From Arctopsyche grandis (Eukaryota; Arthropoda; Insecta; Trichoptera; Hydropsychidae): a stretch of 64,000 nt of DNA. The position numbers were made by a program, and so were the translations under genes. Where the stretch lies: the NCBI RefSeq assembly GCF_051622035.1, contig NC_135364.1, forward strand, positions 27,210,501-27,274,500, read 5' to 3'. The notes below the pieces were generated by a model. The model worked only from the letters and a program-made list of their open reading frames with translations, had not been told where the DNA came from and did no database searches. Numbering within the stretch: the first letter of the stretch is position 1; each line of letters opens with the position of its first letter. This document shows positions 50,401 through 61,740 of the stretch, in pieces.

Positions 50401-53400
50401 TTCATTATTTCTGCTCCAGAAGGCAAACGAGACACTACTGGAGATCAAAACCTTCCTCGACCCAACTTTGAGGTATATGCAGTTTGCTGTGGGTGAAAAG
50501 TGAAAAGTTTGCTGTGGGGTATGCATTTAAAAAAAAGTTACCATAATGTAATGAGAAGAAATCCAGGTAGGGATACGGCGAGCTGAAGATGCCTCCATTC
50601 CGGAAAAGCCAAAGACAAGCCGGATACCAAAATGTAAGAGACCGGCAGAGGGAAGAAGTTGCAGACTCCAGCAGTGGTGCGCCATTTTCCGCCGACCAGC
50701 TCGACGACGAGTACGAACGCTGAAAACACCACGGCCACACTGAAGAATCCCAGGATGACTCTCTGCACCAGGTACAGCTCGTACCAAGGACACAGCGTAA
50801 TCGACAGCCCCAGAAGAGTCTGCAGGAACAGAGCGGCCACCATGGTCTTCTTCCGTCCGAATCGGTCGGATATCATCCCACTGACGACCCCTCCAGCTCC
50901 GATTCCGGCCAAGAACAGCGTCTCGGCCAGGGTGTTGAGGCTTGCGCGATCGCATACCAGGTTCCACTCCGATATTATGGTGGTGGTGAAGATGCTCTTG
51001 TCGTACTCCCAGTGGGTGCAAGGTATCAGTTTGGCGTCGGAAGGTGCATAGCCGTTCTCTATCGTGTCCTTGTCCACGGTTGACCAGTTCAAGTCCAGTA
51101 TCTGACATGCATCTTCCGATTGGCTGAAGTTTCGCCATTTATCGATGCTCACCATGTTCAGGGAGTTGGGTCGTGCGCACCAAAATTCTTGCGGAGCTGC
51201 CTGAAACAGAACGATTGCTTTGTTAAGCGGTTGGTTGAATTTGAAAATGGAAAACGGAGACTGAAAAAATCCCACGTACATATGTATATGTAGATATATA
51301 CATATGTACGTATTACTACAAAGAGCAAAGGAAATTAATTTTAATAAGAAGTAAATGTAACGAATCCTTGTTTCCATACAATTTTAATTTTGTAAAATAT
51401 ATACACAATAAATACATAACTACATCCTTAAATATATCCTTTTGGGCATGCTTGGGTATAATTCCCTTGAACTTCGGAGAAACTTCTCATTAATTCGTTT
51501 CGTTCTCCTGCTCTTACGTGGTAATACGTCATGCCCGTTGTTGTTGGAGCAGTTGGGACTTTATGTCCCTAATCACTATGTGCGTGGTAGACATCATCAT
51601 TTGCTGGCTGTACCTCCTGCCCGCACAGTCCTTTTTCGAATGGCTCCTAATCCAAGAGCTATTCGACTTCTTAATGAAATCGTTGCTGCCGAGACTGAAT
51701 GTGATATTTTCCACCTTAGTGAGCGTAAATTGTCGGAAATTACTCTAACCCATTTATCTGGTAGTCTGCGCTCATCATTGTTTTCATGATTGGTTGTGAT
51801 TTATGAGTGAAATTTTGATTAACTCTCTTCCATTTGGGCCTTACAGGGATGTTTTGTATTTGTAGTTGTTTCTTACATATTTATTGAAACTGGCTGTAGG
51901 TGCAAGGCATTCCTTATGCTATATTTTATTTCATATTTTTACTTTATCTGTTATTATTAAATGCTATTTTTTATGTTTATGTATGGATGTATTTATGTTT
52001 ATGTTCAAATGTATTTTTTATGTATAATTGATGAGTATATTATTTTCGTTATGTATTAATTTATGTTTAATTGTTATTTTGTTTTTTTTTTGTGTTATAT
52101 TTTTTGACCATTGTGGCGCTTTAGGAATTCCTGTTATGCCACAATGGTCTGTTTAGAATAAAATAGAGAGGTCGTGGGTTCAAGTCCCTACCAATTACCC
52201 TGCTGGCGACATCTTGTGGTCAATAAAACACAGACCAACCGTCTTCTGTTGGAATTTTCCGATTTTTCTATCGTAATTGTTATGACAGATCAAATAAATC
52301 GGTACCCTCCCCCTCAGTTTCTCGCAAATTCGAGTTATTGGCATCTCGAAAATGTTTTTATTGATTGTCCATAGATGTCTCTATTATATTATATGCACTA
52401 TTATGTTTGAAAAATTGTTAGTACTTATGTACAAAAATTATTTAACTTGTGTGCTGCCTTACCCATTGGGGTAATTCCTGTCATAGCATATACATAAATA
52501 TGATGCATGTAAAAAAATATATATAAATATGGTCAAGTTATCAATATTCCCGGAAATAAAGAAGTTGGGATGCTTTTTTAAGTAAATAAATACTGCTTTC
52601 CTTGGAGGAGAATATTCGGTCAGTGTGTTTTGCTAGTACATATGTATTTACATACACGTGGATACCAAACTTGCACATCGAATGCCAAGATATTGCATAC
52701 GATTCACTGCAACTCAATAAAACGAAGATATAGGCGAAAGTAAGAAAGAAAGAAAGAAAGCGAAATATATGAATGAGAAATATGACTGGAGTAGTCGACG
52801 AGTGAAAAGATCGAAAGAATAAACCTCATTAAATAAGTTGGAGAAAGACACTCAAAAGTGCTAGAATGTAGAGCAAAAAAATAATAATACGGAAAATGGT
52901 AGGAGCTAGATAGATAATACTTTATTATAGATAAAATAATATTTTCTACCCATATAAGTTTCAGGTAAACGGAATATTCTGCGATCATGCGCAAGTAAAA
53001 TCTCGATCACGAAACTCTCTGGCACTCGAGTTTTCGTTGGTAAAATATTTCGCGATTGATGGAGTTTTTGGGTGCCAGATGTTCCGTGATCGAGATTTCA
53101 GATTGTCTTGCGCGAGATCGCTTTTTGCGGAATAATAACCGAACCAAGTTTTAATATACGAAAATATGTAAAAATATCACATGTATGTACATACATATAA
53201 TCAATGATTACAAGTTGACAACAAAGACATTGTTTTGGTTACACGAGGTTCCCACATATGCTGTCTTTCAACATTGAAATTCATATAACCAATTTCTATA
53301 AGTTAGTATGAGCTGACATCTCTTCTATTTGATACACTAGTCAACAAAAGCACTACTTTTCACCAAAAATACAATTATGCATGTACTCCCAGCCTCCTTA

Positions 53401-53711
53401 GGGGAATAAAATAGCCAATATTCTCTAAGATGGAAGATTATGTATAGAAATGACAGGAATTTTTCATGTTTATAATATTTAAACTTACTAAATACATATA
53501 TCATTTGACTAAAAACTCGACTTACTAAGAACGTAGGTGCGAAGATGTGAAAGGTGCACGGAAAGGAGCACAGCGACAGCAAGAACGTAGTTTTAAGTTG
53601 CCACAGTCCATAGTTGCCAATGCACTCGGCAATGGGATCTCTCTCCTCTGGTTGTTTGCCTTCCGAGCTCGAAGGCCGCTTTTCGCCATCGCTGGCCGGC
53701 TGCTTCGACAT
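47406..53711 (-). CDS. SLC22-family organic ion transporter, complete five-exon gene
   Basis: Exons, in gene order: 53526-53711, 50542-51200, 47812-48442, 47617-47735, 47406-47478. They sum to 1,668 nt or 555 residues, typical of SLC22 proteins. The start MSKQPASDGEKRPSSSEGKQ is followed by CIGNYGLWQLKTTFLLSLCS (TM1). A large loop carries Cys about 70, 94, 123 and 145. The MFS motif SDRFGRKK is at about 173-180 between TM2 and TM3, and the SLC22 motif ELYPTLMRNLGVG is in exon 3. Family members move organic cations, anions or carnitine-like zwitterions across the plasma membrane; the substrate cannot be told here. A TTTTTCAG just before the ATG suggests a separate upstream 5' UTR exon. The tail ends ITEAKAS. 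The gene is convergent with dynein. Confidence 0.92.
49019..49384. mobile_element. MITE with long inverted repeats and exact 8-bp target duplication
   Basis: The element 49027-49376 (350 bp) begins ACACTGAGCAACAAAAAA and ends TTTTTTGTTGCTCAGTGT. Arm homology extends about 100 bp inward (CTTTACTAACTTTGACCCAC on both arms). AATTGACA flanks both sides. Other copies lie near 8.1, 9.3 and 60.2 kb. The 8-bp duplication suggests mobilisation by a hAT-type transposase. Confidence 0.88.
50255..50385 (+). repeat. SINE fragment in SLC22 intron 2
   Basis: ATCGTGGGTTGAAATCTCGA (box B-like), then TTTTCCGATTTTATCTGACA and TTGTTGGGACAGTTCC, a diverged SINE body. Confidence 0.45.
51440..52149 (+). mobile_element. 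3' end of a non-LTR retrotransposon in SLC22 intron 1
   Basis: An open frame to 51789 reads LELRRNFSLIRFVLLLLRGN, then CPLLLEQLGLYVPNHYVR, resembling the C-terminal part of CR1/Jockey-type ORF2 proteins. A T-rich 3' UTR follows, ending in a perfect 12-bp stem GACCATTGTGGC/GCCACAATGGTC (52106-52149) whose loop has TTAGGAATTCCTGT. The catalytic RT domain is absent. Clade is a guess. Confidence 0.5.
52160..52500 (+). repeat. SINE-like sequence after the LINE tail
   Basis: Begins GAGAGGTCGTGGGTTCAAGT (box B-like) and CTGCTGGCGACATC, continues with TTTTCCGATTTTTCTATCG, and ends near 52483 with ATTGGGGTAATTCCTGTCAT, the core of the SINE terminal hairpin. Diverged from the main family. Confidence 0.4.
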
Positions 53712-53910
53712 AACTGAAAAATAAATGTAAAAAATTGAGTCTATATTCAAAATAAGCACACCAAACTTAAAATAAACAAAATAGAGAGAGACAGTAGGAA
53801 AGTTTCCTCCTTCATCCACTCTCATCTTTCTGCTTGGGGAAGTGTTTCACTGAACAAACTTACACTGCCTTGATATGAAAAGTCCTTTAGTATAAATTGT
53901 TATGCCTCGT

Positions 53911-54337
53911 TATGCCAGCAGCATACATATCTCGGTCGTTAAGCTTCTGCTTAGCCTCGAGAGGCACCGGGTTCGATCCCATGAGCTGACCTCGATTGAA
54001 AAGAATTTTCTGAGTATATCTGTAGTGCTGCTGGTCAGACCTGGATATTTGTGACTCCAGGTCGATCGTTTTCTATCAGAGTTTGCCAATTTTCTTTGAT
54101 TTCATTGTTGAAACGGTTCCCGGTAAAATTGGCTAAATATCCTTCCTACCTACTATGTCACTACGATTTGAGATTGATTAATGTACAATCAAATTTATGT
54201 ACAATTCACAGATGTCTCGTTAATTTGCGAGTTTTTCAGTGTCTCGTAATTTAGCGACTTGTATAATAAAAAAAAATGCTGCAATGTTTGTAATTAGCCA
54301 GGAAGGCGCATTGGGATTACCTGTAAGGCTTTCCTGG
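53911..54337 (+). repeat. Full-length SINE (head type B) with terminal hairpin
   Basis: Box B-like CCGGGTTCGATCCC, body CTGCTGGTCAGACC, GTGACTCCAGGTCGATCGTT and GTTGAAACGGTTCC. The tail folds as CCAGGAAGGC with GCTTTCCTGG around CATTGGGATTACCTGT. Confidence 0.75.
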
Positions 54338-54345
54338 TATATCAA

Positions 54346-54900
54346 TACTAAGCCAGCAGTTTGGCTTAGTGGTAGCGTATATATTTAGCATCACTGAGGT
54401 CAAAGGTTCGAGTCCTCGCCACTGCTGGTTAGATTTGGGGGTTTTGTGACTCCAAATCGATCGTTTCTCTATCAAAGTTTGCCAATGTTATCTGATCATT
54501 GCTGAAACGGTTCCTGAAAATTGGTATTAGATCTAATCCTGTTGTCACAAAATCTGCCCGTGCATAATCTGTAATAATTATACACAGTAATCTGAAATCT
54601 ATAGATATCTCTATCGACATCTCTATAATTTCGTATTTATTATATGTATAAAAATTGTATACAAAAGAAAATCTAAAAATAATCCATAGATGTCTCTATG
54701 ATTATTATTTCTGATTAATTGTTATATGCTATATATTCTGATTGTATATGTATGTATTTGTATGTATTACTGTATTTCTGATTTCTGATTGTTTATGTAT
54801 TCTGTATTTCGTTAACGTTCACCCGTCGCATTGGAGCAAATCTGTAATGGCGAGTGTGTATTGATTTGTAACAATAAAATAAAATAAAATAAAATATGTA
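54346..54900 (+). repeat. SINE (head type B), adjacent copy with A-rich tail
   Basis: GGCTTAGTGGTAGCG (box A) and GGTTCGAGTCC (box B), then the body TGTGACTCCAAATCGATCGT. The 3' end has AAATCTGTAATGGCGAGTGT followed by (AAAAT)n. This tail differs from the hairpin tail of the copy just upstream. Confidence 0.7.
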
Positions 54901-54924
54901 AAAAAATAAATAAATAAATAATGC

Positions 54925-54985
54925 CAAGTATACGGCGTTCCTCACTTCTTTGAGCGCATTGGACTTTATTTAGCATATTGAAACG
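54925..54985 (-). mobile_element. Short RTE fragment
   Basis: Matches the RTE region encoding KIQCTQRSMERCMLGI (here KVQCAQRSEERRILGI). About 60 bp only. Confidence 0.55.
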
Positions 54986-55189
54986 AGATATAATGAGAGG
55001 AGAAATAATTAGAAATAGAAAAGAGATTATACATATACAGAGTTTACACGGGCTCAGATAGTTCGCCGCAAGTGGAGACGTAGCATAAGAAATCACAAAA
55101 CGAGGATTTGTTTGGTTACGATACGTTTCATCAAAATTTATGTACACATGTAGCCTCTCGTTTACAAAAAAAAATGAAATATAACTCGC

Positions 55190-55600
55190 TAGAGTGACAC
55201 CGCAGATAGGACGCAGCGATAAATTCGAGTTTGATGAACTATTTAAGCCGAATTGCGGGTGCAATTGCAAAATGCAATTCGCAGTCATCCTCCCGGGCGG
55301 CCAATCAAGCGGCACGACTCTAATGCAGTTGCATCGCATACGTTTCCGGATGTGTGAGCCGCTGCCTATGACACTTTATTTATTGCCCAGGGACTTTCAA
55401 CTTGCAACTTTCAAAGTTTGACCCTTGTGAAGGAATCGTTTACTATCCCGATCGATCCCCATTCGGTCCGGATAATCGAAATTCTACTGCATCGGGCAAA
55501 GGATAGCAGATATCAGGTGCACGAATTCGTGCCCTTGACCTATGAGTGTGATGTCAGTTGACATTGTCGGAATGACATTTGTGGGAACAATCATCGGTGT
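55190..55600. promoter_or_regulatory. GC-richer unique stretch upstream of SLC22, possible regulatory region
   Basis: Between repeat-rich blocks this piece is GC-richer and shows no repeat family or gene. It could hold the SLC22 transcription start or an enhancer, since the first coding exon has an acceptor in front of it and needs an upstream exon. Inference from composition and position only. Confidence 0.25.
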
Positions 55601-55983
55601 GGCGAAATAAGCTTTTTATATATAAACAGTTTGGCTGATGTCTCGTATAATAACTTATAATTGATGTAAAATCGTGTTTTTGAATATTATGATTTTTTTG
55701 CTTGTAATCATACTATGAAGCAATCATGTAATGTGAATTATATTATATAACTATGTATGTAATGCGTGTGAAACAATTATGAAATTTATTTGTTGATTTT
55801 TTTTTCATTATTTAAATATTAATGCCAAATTGTGAACGGTAGAAAAAAGTTGTTGGCAAATTTTATTCCATTGTGATATATGTACATATATATTTTTATA
55901 TTATGTTTAGAAATAAAATGCTTTAGAAACATCAAAGTGTATATTTCAACAGATGATTTTTTGATAAAAACTATAATCTCAGT

Positions 55984-56232
55984 TATACTATAATCTTATA
56001 TATGTATATGTAAAACCGAAACGGCGTCTGTAATTCGTTTCTGATTGACTGTCGTCAAAGTCGTTTCTGATTGGCTGGATTGGTCAAACACGTTTGTGAT
56101 TGGTCGGTCATTAATATTATTTTTTTGATTCTAATAAGTTTTGCAAAAAAACGGAAGGAAGATTTTTTCATGGTTTTCATTTTATTTCCATTTACCGAGC
56201 GAAGCTGGGTAGCATCACTAGTATACTATAAT
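55984..56232. mobile_element. Small Helitron-like element flanked by an 11-bp direct repeat
   Basis: Ends CGAAGCTGGGTAGCATCACTAG before a T, like a Helitron 3' end. However, TATACTATAAT lies at both 55984-55994 and 56222-56232, which a Helitron would not create. Three tandem GTTTCTGATTG(A/G)CTG-like phrases lie inside. Confidence 0.45.
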
Positions 56233-56949
56233 AATGCATGTGTCGAATGGATGATTAAGTTGGTATGAATGAGTTGAATAATTTATTTATTGAGTAATCA
56301 TCCTGTACATGTGATGCGTGAACAATTAGTACCTTGTGGGGCTCCGTCAAATATATGTCAAAAAAGTTAAAATATTTGTACCTACGTATGTTCATAAATA
56401 ATGATTATCACACAGATACAAATATGTACGGACCAGTGATCAACACCGAGTAGAAACCAGTCAAAGTATTATTTGGTCATTATTCTTAGTATCACAAACA
56501 TATATTCCACATCTACCACTATTCAATGTTTTTCTTCTTTGTTTTTATTCAATTTCATTGTTGTAATTTATTTTTAGAAAATTTTTTGGTATCAATGTTA
56601 TGTTATATACGTTGTAATGCTGTTTGTTTTTGTTTAAAAAAAAACAATAAATATAGTTTAGAGATTGAATTTTATCTCAGTCACTATCTATCGATACTTC
56701 GTACATACATACATATTCTAGCTAAAGCAATGAAAACTTGTACAAACAACATGCGTAAATTTGGTGTGAATTAACCAGAACAATCATTGAAAACTATAAC
56801 TAGGATACTAATCGGTACAGAAGGCATTTTGCTGGTAAACGGATTATTTCGCACATTGCGATCGCGCACACGATAATTGTTGCCACGAAAATCACGAATA
56901 CGGAATATCCACGGAACCAACAGTGTGGAATAGTAGTTACCATATATGC

Positions 56950-57165
56950 TTTCGAACATAGTGGTCACGATTTCAAATCCTACTAGTTGCTGCTGGACAG
57001 ACTTTGGATTCGTGACTCCAGGTCGATCATTTCCTATCAAAGTTGGCCAATTTATCTGATTTCATAGTTGAAATGGTTCCTCCGTCAAATTGGCAAAATT
57101 CATCAATACTTTTTCTACATATTGTACATAAATCAAATTCAGATATTGGTGACATGGTGAGTAGG
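56950..57165 (+). repeat. SINE copy (type A head, partial), left arm of an inverted pair
   Basis: ATAGTGGTCACGATTTCAAA, TGCTGCTGGACAGACTTTGG, CCAGGTCGATCATTTCC and TAGTTGAAATGGTTCCTCCG follow the family order. Confidence 0.65.
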
Positions 57166-57350
57166 ATGATTTTTGCCAATTTGACGAAGGAACCGTTTCA
57201 ACAATGAAATCACATAAATTGGCCAACTCTGGCAGGAAACGAAGAACTTGGAGTCACAAACCAAGGTCTGACCAGCAGACACCAGTAGGACTCAAACCCG
57301 GGACCACTTTGTTCGAAAGCATATATGCTAACCACTAGTCCACGCTGCTG
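57155..57350 (-). repeat. SINE copy (type A head), right arm of an inverted pair
   Basis: On the minus strand: ACTAGTGGTTAGCATATATG, GGTCCCGGGTTTGAGTCC, then the body. It faces the copy at 56950-57165 tail to tail, so a transcript through both would form a long hairpin. Confidence 0.65.
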
Positions 57351-57351
57351 A

Positions 57352-57505
57352 AATAAGATAAATTGGCAAACTCTGTACGGAAACGATCGACTCGAAGTCA
57401 CAACTATCCAAGTCTGACCAGCAGCATTAAAGATTAGCACGGGATCGAACCCGGTAACCTCTCGGTGCTAAATGTAAACGCAACCACCGAGCAATACTGC
57501 TGGAT
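57352..57505 (-). repeat. SINE copy (head type B)
   Basis: On the minus strand: GTTACCGGGTTCGATCCCG, GCTGCTGGTCAGACTTGGAT, GATCGTTTCCGTACAGAGTT. Only head and first body part. Confidence 0.6.
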
Positions 57506-57689
57506 ATGTCGACCCTTTGAAGCGAAGATTAATCGTCAATTTAACATCTCAAATCACACAGGAATTTTCAAATGGCATAGAAGAAAAAGTTTTTTAAAAA
57601 CATACCTCTTCTATAATTTGTATGTAAAATTATTATTTTGAATAAAAAAAATAATTTTATTTTACTACCGCCATCTATGTTTAAAGCTA

Positions 57690-57895
57690 ATAAACAAACG
57701 ATGGATAAACGTCAACGACTATCTCGCCGGGCAGATATCAAACGCGTCTTACACGATATTTTTGCACCATCGTAAAGGCGGAGGATCCATTTACTTATAT
57801 TGATGACCAAAATGAGCAAAATGGGCAAACTTTTTCCTGAATTGTAATCGTAAGTGAAACGTAAAGGAGGTACATATGTAAAAAATAAAAAAAGA
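57690..57895 (+). pseudogene. Copy A of an unassigned coding-like repeat
   Basis: A short frame MDKRQRLSRRADIKRVLHDI ending FAPS and a stop, followed by TATTGATGACCAAAATGAGC and GTGAAACGTAAAGGAGGTA. The same arrangement recurs at 61530-61735 with a related peptide ending (KRVVYDSLSPT). I do not recognise the protein. Confidence 0.35.
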
Positions 57896-57949
57896 GGAAA
57901 GAGAGAAAAGCGTGCATCTTCACACGTACATATGTACTTGTTGCGCGCT

Positions 57950-58420
57950 TTAACCCTTTGCACACCCCTGCTTGCACCCCACGGTTTCGTTTGCAATTAT
58001 TCATCAACGGAGCCGAGAGCGGCGCCCGGCATAGTTTATTATTTATTAAAAACAGGGGCCACCCGCTTTAAAACAAAGCTAAACAAACCGGCCGCTTTTC
58101 TGACAAAGGGAATTTTATAGACCTGGACTCCGTACATATTATACACAGATCCGGGAATGTACACAAGGCGAGTATTATACATACGTACGTACATACCCAC
58201 GTATGTACATACATAAATATATATGTAGTATGCAGCGACGAGACCGTTTTAGCAATTTGCACATTCGCAAAATTGAAAAGGGACCGTGTGAAAATGGAAA
58301 ATGGCGTTGATTGCGATGCATTCGCTTGCACGTGCAAATGTTCACATACGAATATATGCAAATTACGTATCCTAATTATATACATAGATTGCGCAATTTG
58401 ATCGATTTGTTCTCGTTGCG
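57950..58420. promoter_or_regulatory. GC-richer non-repetitive stretch, possible regulatory region
   Basis: Stands out from the repeats around it by composition and by lack of SINE or MITE motifs; ends in CATA/GTAC microsatellite. No gene seen. Regulatory role is speculative. Confidence 0.2.
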
Positions 58421-58835
58421 AATATGTAAGTGATTGGTGTAAAAAAAAAAAACGTGTTCGTTCATTGAATCGAATATTTATTCGAGCGGAAGCGATTAAT
58501 GATGTCGAAACTTCAATTGATGATTTTTTTACGCCGTCAATGAGTATTGTTTTGTATGAAAATGAAAATTCTAAAGGTCTTTGTGTAAGCCCTGTATTGT
58601 TGTTGTATTTTGCAAGGCGTAAATGTTAGGAAAGCTCAAGTTTTTCCTTTAGATTTAAAAAAAAAAAAGTATTGCAAACAAAGCGTTCGTTCGCATATAC
58701 AAAAAGGAAAGTGTAAGAATTGAATAGAATTTTCATCATTGATCCGTCAATATGAAATTCACAGTATTAAATATGTATATGTAGGATTAATTATTCAATT
58801 CCTTTAGAGTTAGTCGTCGTCTTGATTTAAGTTGC

Positions 58836-59254
58836 ATGTTTTGCTTTATGAGGATTTGGAATATGCATAAAGATAAAAATTTTCATGCGACCCAAATCAT
58901 ACGACGCTTTTTCCGAAATTTAAAGAATCCGTTTGAAAGTTGCAATCCGTTGCAATTTATTCGCAACGTTAAACACTACAATTATATCAAAACGAAGGAC
59001 TTTCACAATCGCCGGCACAGTTATCGAGACTAATGTCTTTAAACATAAATGACAGCAATAAAATTCTATATAAAGTGCGACTATTTAACCAGATCTTACG
59101 CGAGAACAACATTAACATTAAAAATCAGACTCCGATACAAAAACAATTCGGATGTGACCAACCTACGACTTTATCTATGTATTTGAGGAATATAAGAAAA
59201 CAAAATTCGATAATACATACACGTTCACAAATACAGGCTATCAGAGCATTTTAA
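58836..59254 (+). other. Two adjoining short open frames, unassigned
   Basis: Frames of 65 and 73 codons overlap by one base at a stop/start (58836-59033 and 59033-59254). They encode Asn/Ile/Lys-rich peptides (for example IIRRFFRNLKNPFESCNPLQ). They match nothing I know, and chance open frames in AT-rich DNA are plausible. Confidence 0.2.
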
Positions 59255-59297
59255 ATACAAATTGAGCGCAAATGTAGGGAAACTTACACAAGACAAA

Positions 59298-59760
59298 ACT
59301 TCCGGTTGTCAGATTTTGTTGAAAATTTTTCCGTTTCTTAAAATCACTATAAATAATATACACATTATATATCAAGAATATAAAAGGTCAAAATAAAATA
59401 TTGTTTAAAAAAAAAATACTGCTTCCGGTTTACGAATTCTGGCCAAAACCTTATCAGCTCTAAGTTAGAACATATACATAAAATACAAATATAAATTTTC
59501 AGCTTGATACATTGGGGGGTGTGGAAAGAATCGTGGTCACAACATTTTTGTCTTTGCGAAGAGGAAAAAATCCCATTTCCGGCTAATTAAATTAAGTGAT
59601 TTTTTTTATTTTCATCACACTGATACGAGAATTATGCTTGAATTTTTTTGTGAAGAGCACATATGTTAAAGGGGTCGAAAAAATGGTGGAAGAAAAACCG
59701 AACAAAAGTAATGTTTCTCTAAACCTCGATTTTCTAGAGTAAAAGTACTACTTCCGGTTG
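59298..59760. repeat. Spaced CTTCCGGTT repeats
   Basis: ACTTCCGGTT, GCTTCCGGTT, CATTTCCGGCT and TACTTCCGGTT occur at about 59298, 59421, 59574 and 59749, each followed by T/A-rich sequence. Probably degenerate units of a transposable element; ETS sites are a less likely reading. Confidence 0.35.
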
Positions 59761-60172
59761 AGGTAAAAATATTTTCAAAATATTCGGCTATAAAATTTAT
59801 AATTTTTATTACACACAAAGATTCGGTTAGCGGTTGGGGAGATAATTGAATTCAAAAACTTAAAAGAAGACACCTACAAATAAGGAGAGGTACCAAATTA
59901 AAAATTTGAAAAAAATTACCTCGCTTCGATAAGCATTTTAGTAACCGATACTACGTTTCAGTTCGACATAATTAAGTGTTCAAAAAATCCTCAAAATACA
60001 CAAACACACATTTTTTCTAGACCACGAAAACGTGATCAGTGATCGATTCCGAGTTCGACTCAGTCAAAATTTCGAGTTAAAATGTTTGCATGATCACGAA
60101 ACTTCATCTATTGCTACTATGTACGTAGATAAAGTACAAATCAATAGATGCTATCTTCAACACCTTTCAATT

Positions 60173-60446
60173 ACACTGAGCAACAACAAAAAAATACCGT
60201 AGCGGAGACATCTATCTTTACTAATTTTGATCCACTGAGTTCGAATATGACAATGATTTTTGCTGGTTTGCTCTCGTTATGAGATATGAGTCTGTAAAAA
60301 TTGCGCATTTTTTAAACGCTATCTTGTGAACGAGAGGAAACCGACAAAAATCATGTTCATATTTGAACTCAGTGGGTCACATTTAGCAAAGATTGATTAG
60401 TCTCTGCTCCGGTATGTAAAAAACGTGATTTTTTGTTGCTCAGTAT
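60173..60446. mobile_element. Copy of the ACACTGAGC MITE family
   Basis: Begins ACACTGAGCAACAACAAAAA and ends TTTTTTGTTGCTCAGTAT. Shorter than the 49-kb copy: the middle is reduced to GTAAAAATTGCGCATTTTTT. No target duplication is preserved. Confidence 0.75.
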
Positions 60447-60726
60447 GTACGTACATACATACATATGTATGTATGTATCATGTACATATTTATTATATAC
60501 ACATTGACCCGTCAATCAGATTTATGATTGTACGCATGTGAAAACCAAATTGAATAAATGTTTATTATTCTAACAAGATAAAGCAATCAAAACAAATATG
60601 AATAAATTAACCTATTAGAATAGGTCATCTAATAATAACAATACATACAAAATCAATGACATAAAATTAACTATTCTATATCTAAAATACACTTACACAT
60701 AATAAAATACACATTAATGTAACCAC

Positions 60727-61138
60727 CGGCGTTAACTAGTGGTTAGTATATTATATTATGCTTTCGAGCAGAGTGGTCACGGGTTCGAGATCCACTAAAG
60801 TACCGCTGCTGGCCAGATCTTGGTTCGTGACTCCAAGTTGATCGTTTCTCATCAGAGTTTGCTAATTTTTATGATTTTCATTAAAACAGTTCCTGTATAA
60901 TTGGCTTCTACTTTCCCATTCCTCTTGCTAATCTCAAGTTATTGAGCATCTTGAGGTTCGCCGATTTGATTATAAAATGCTGCAAAAATTTCTCCAATGT
61001 CACTGGATATTTGTATGAATTCGCATTGTATAAAATGCTTATGTATATTGATTGTATTGTATCTGTATAAGTGCACTCGTCGTTTTGGAACGATCTGTAA
61101 AGGCGACTGTTCATGTTCTATGAAATAATAAACAATAG
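60727..61138 (+). repeat. Full-length SINE (head type A) with A-rich tail
   Basis: AACTAGTGGTTAGTATATTA (box A), CACGGGTTCGAGATCC (box B), body GTGACTCCAAGTTGATCGTT, a TTATTGAGCATCTTGAGGTT block, and 3' end GATCTGTAAAGGCGACTG then AATAATAAA. Confidence 0.75.
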
Positions 61139-61159
61139 TATGTATAATATAATAATAAA

Positions 61160-61740
61160 AGATCGTAAAATATCGCAAGGCGGTTTAAAAATAGTTAGAA
61201 ATCCTTGCGGAACGGTCAGTTTTAGATTTAAAGGCGAAAATCACAAACACAACAAACCGCAATGGAACTGCCAAACTATTGTAAAAGTACCGTTAGCAGC
61301 GTAGGTAGTCATAAAAATCGAATGTACGGCCAGCATCTTCTGACGATCGCATATATCACTATCAACGTTCAGAACAATATGAGTGACCTAAATATATAAG
61401 AGAGATAATGAGAACCTATAGAGCAAATTTCATAAAATATAGAGTGAATTATAGGCGTGTAAACAATTAAAATCTTATATCGCCATATCAAGGCGAACAG
61501 GTTGAAGATACGGGACGAACGCTTATTAAACGTCAGGGAGATTTACTTTCCGCGTGTTTAAAACGCGTTGTATACGATAGTTTATCTCCAACGTAATGGC
61601 AGACGATACATTAACGTGTATTGATGACCAAAATGAGCAATATGGCAAAGTATGAAAACGATCGGATAAGAGATAAAAATGACCACTGACAAGAAAGCCA
61701 TGTGAAACGTAAAGGAGGTATGTAAAAAATAAAATAATTA
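61160..61740 (+). pseudogene. Copy B of the coding-like repeat, with FLYWCH-like segment
   Basis: A frame at about 61175-61303 reads SQGGLKIVRNPCGTVSFRFK then KPQWNCQTIVK, resembling the GG-L...F-F...W-C pattern of a FLYWCH zinc finger but lacking the later Cys and His residues. Further on, KRVVYDSLSPT and a stop, then TATTGATGACCAAAATGAGC, match copy A at 57.7 kb. The frame is broken between the two parts. It could be a decayed retrocopy or a decayed alternative last exon. Confidence 0.35.

Noticed and set aside
50527..51138. 203-codon second frame over SLC22 exon 2
   Set aside because: Shadow of the transporter frame, which has membrane-segment composition and family motifs.
51442..51789. 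Independent 115-codon gene in the SLC22 intron
   Set aside because: It resembles the C-terminal end of a LINE protein and is followed by a LINE-type tail; no start context.
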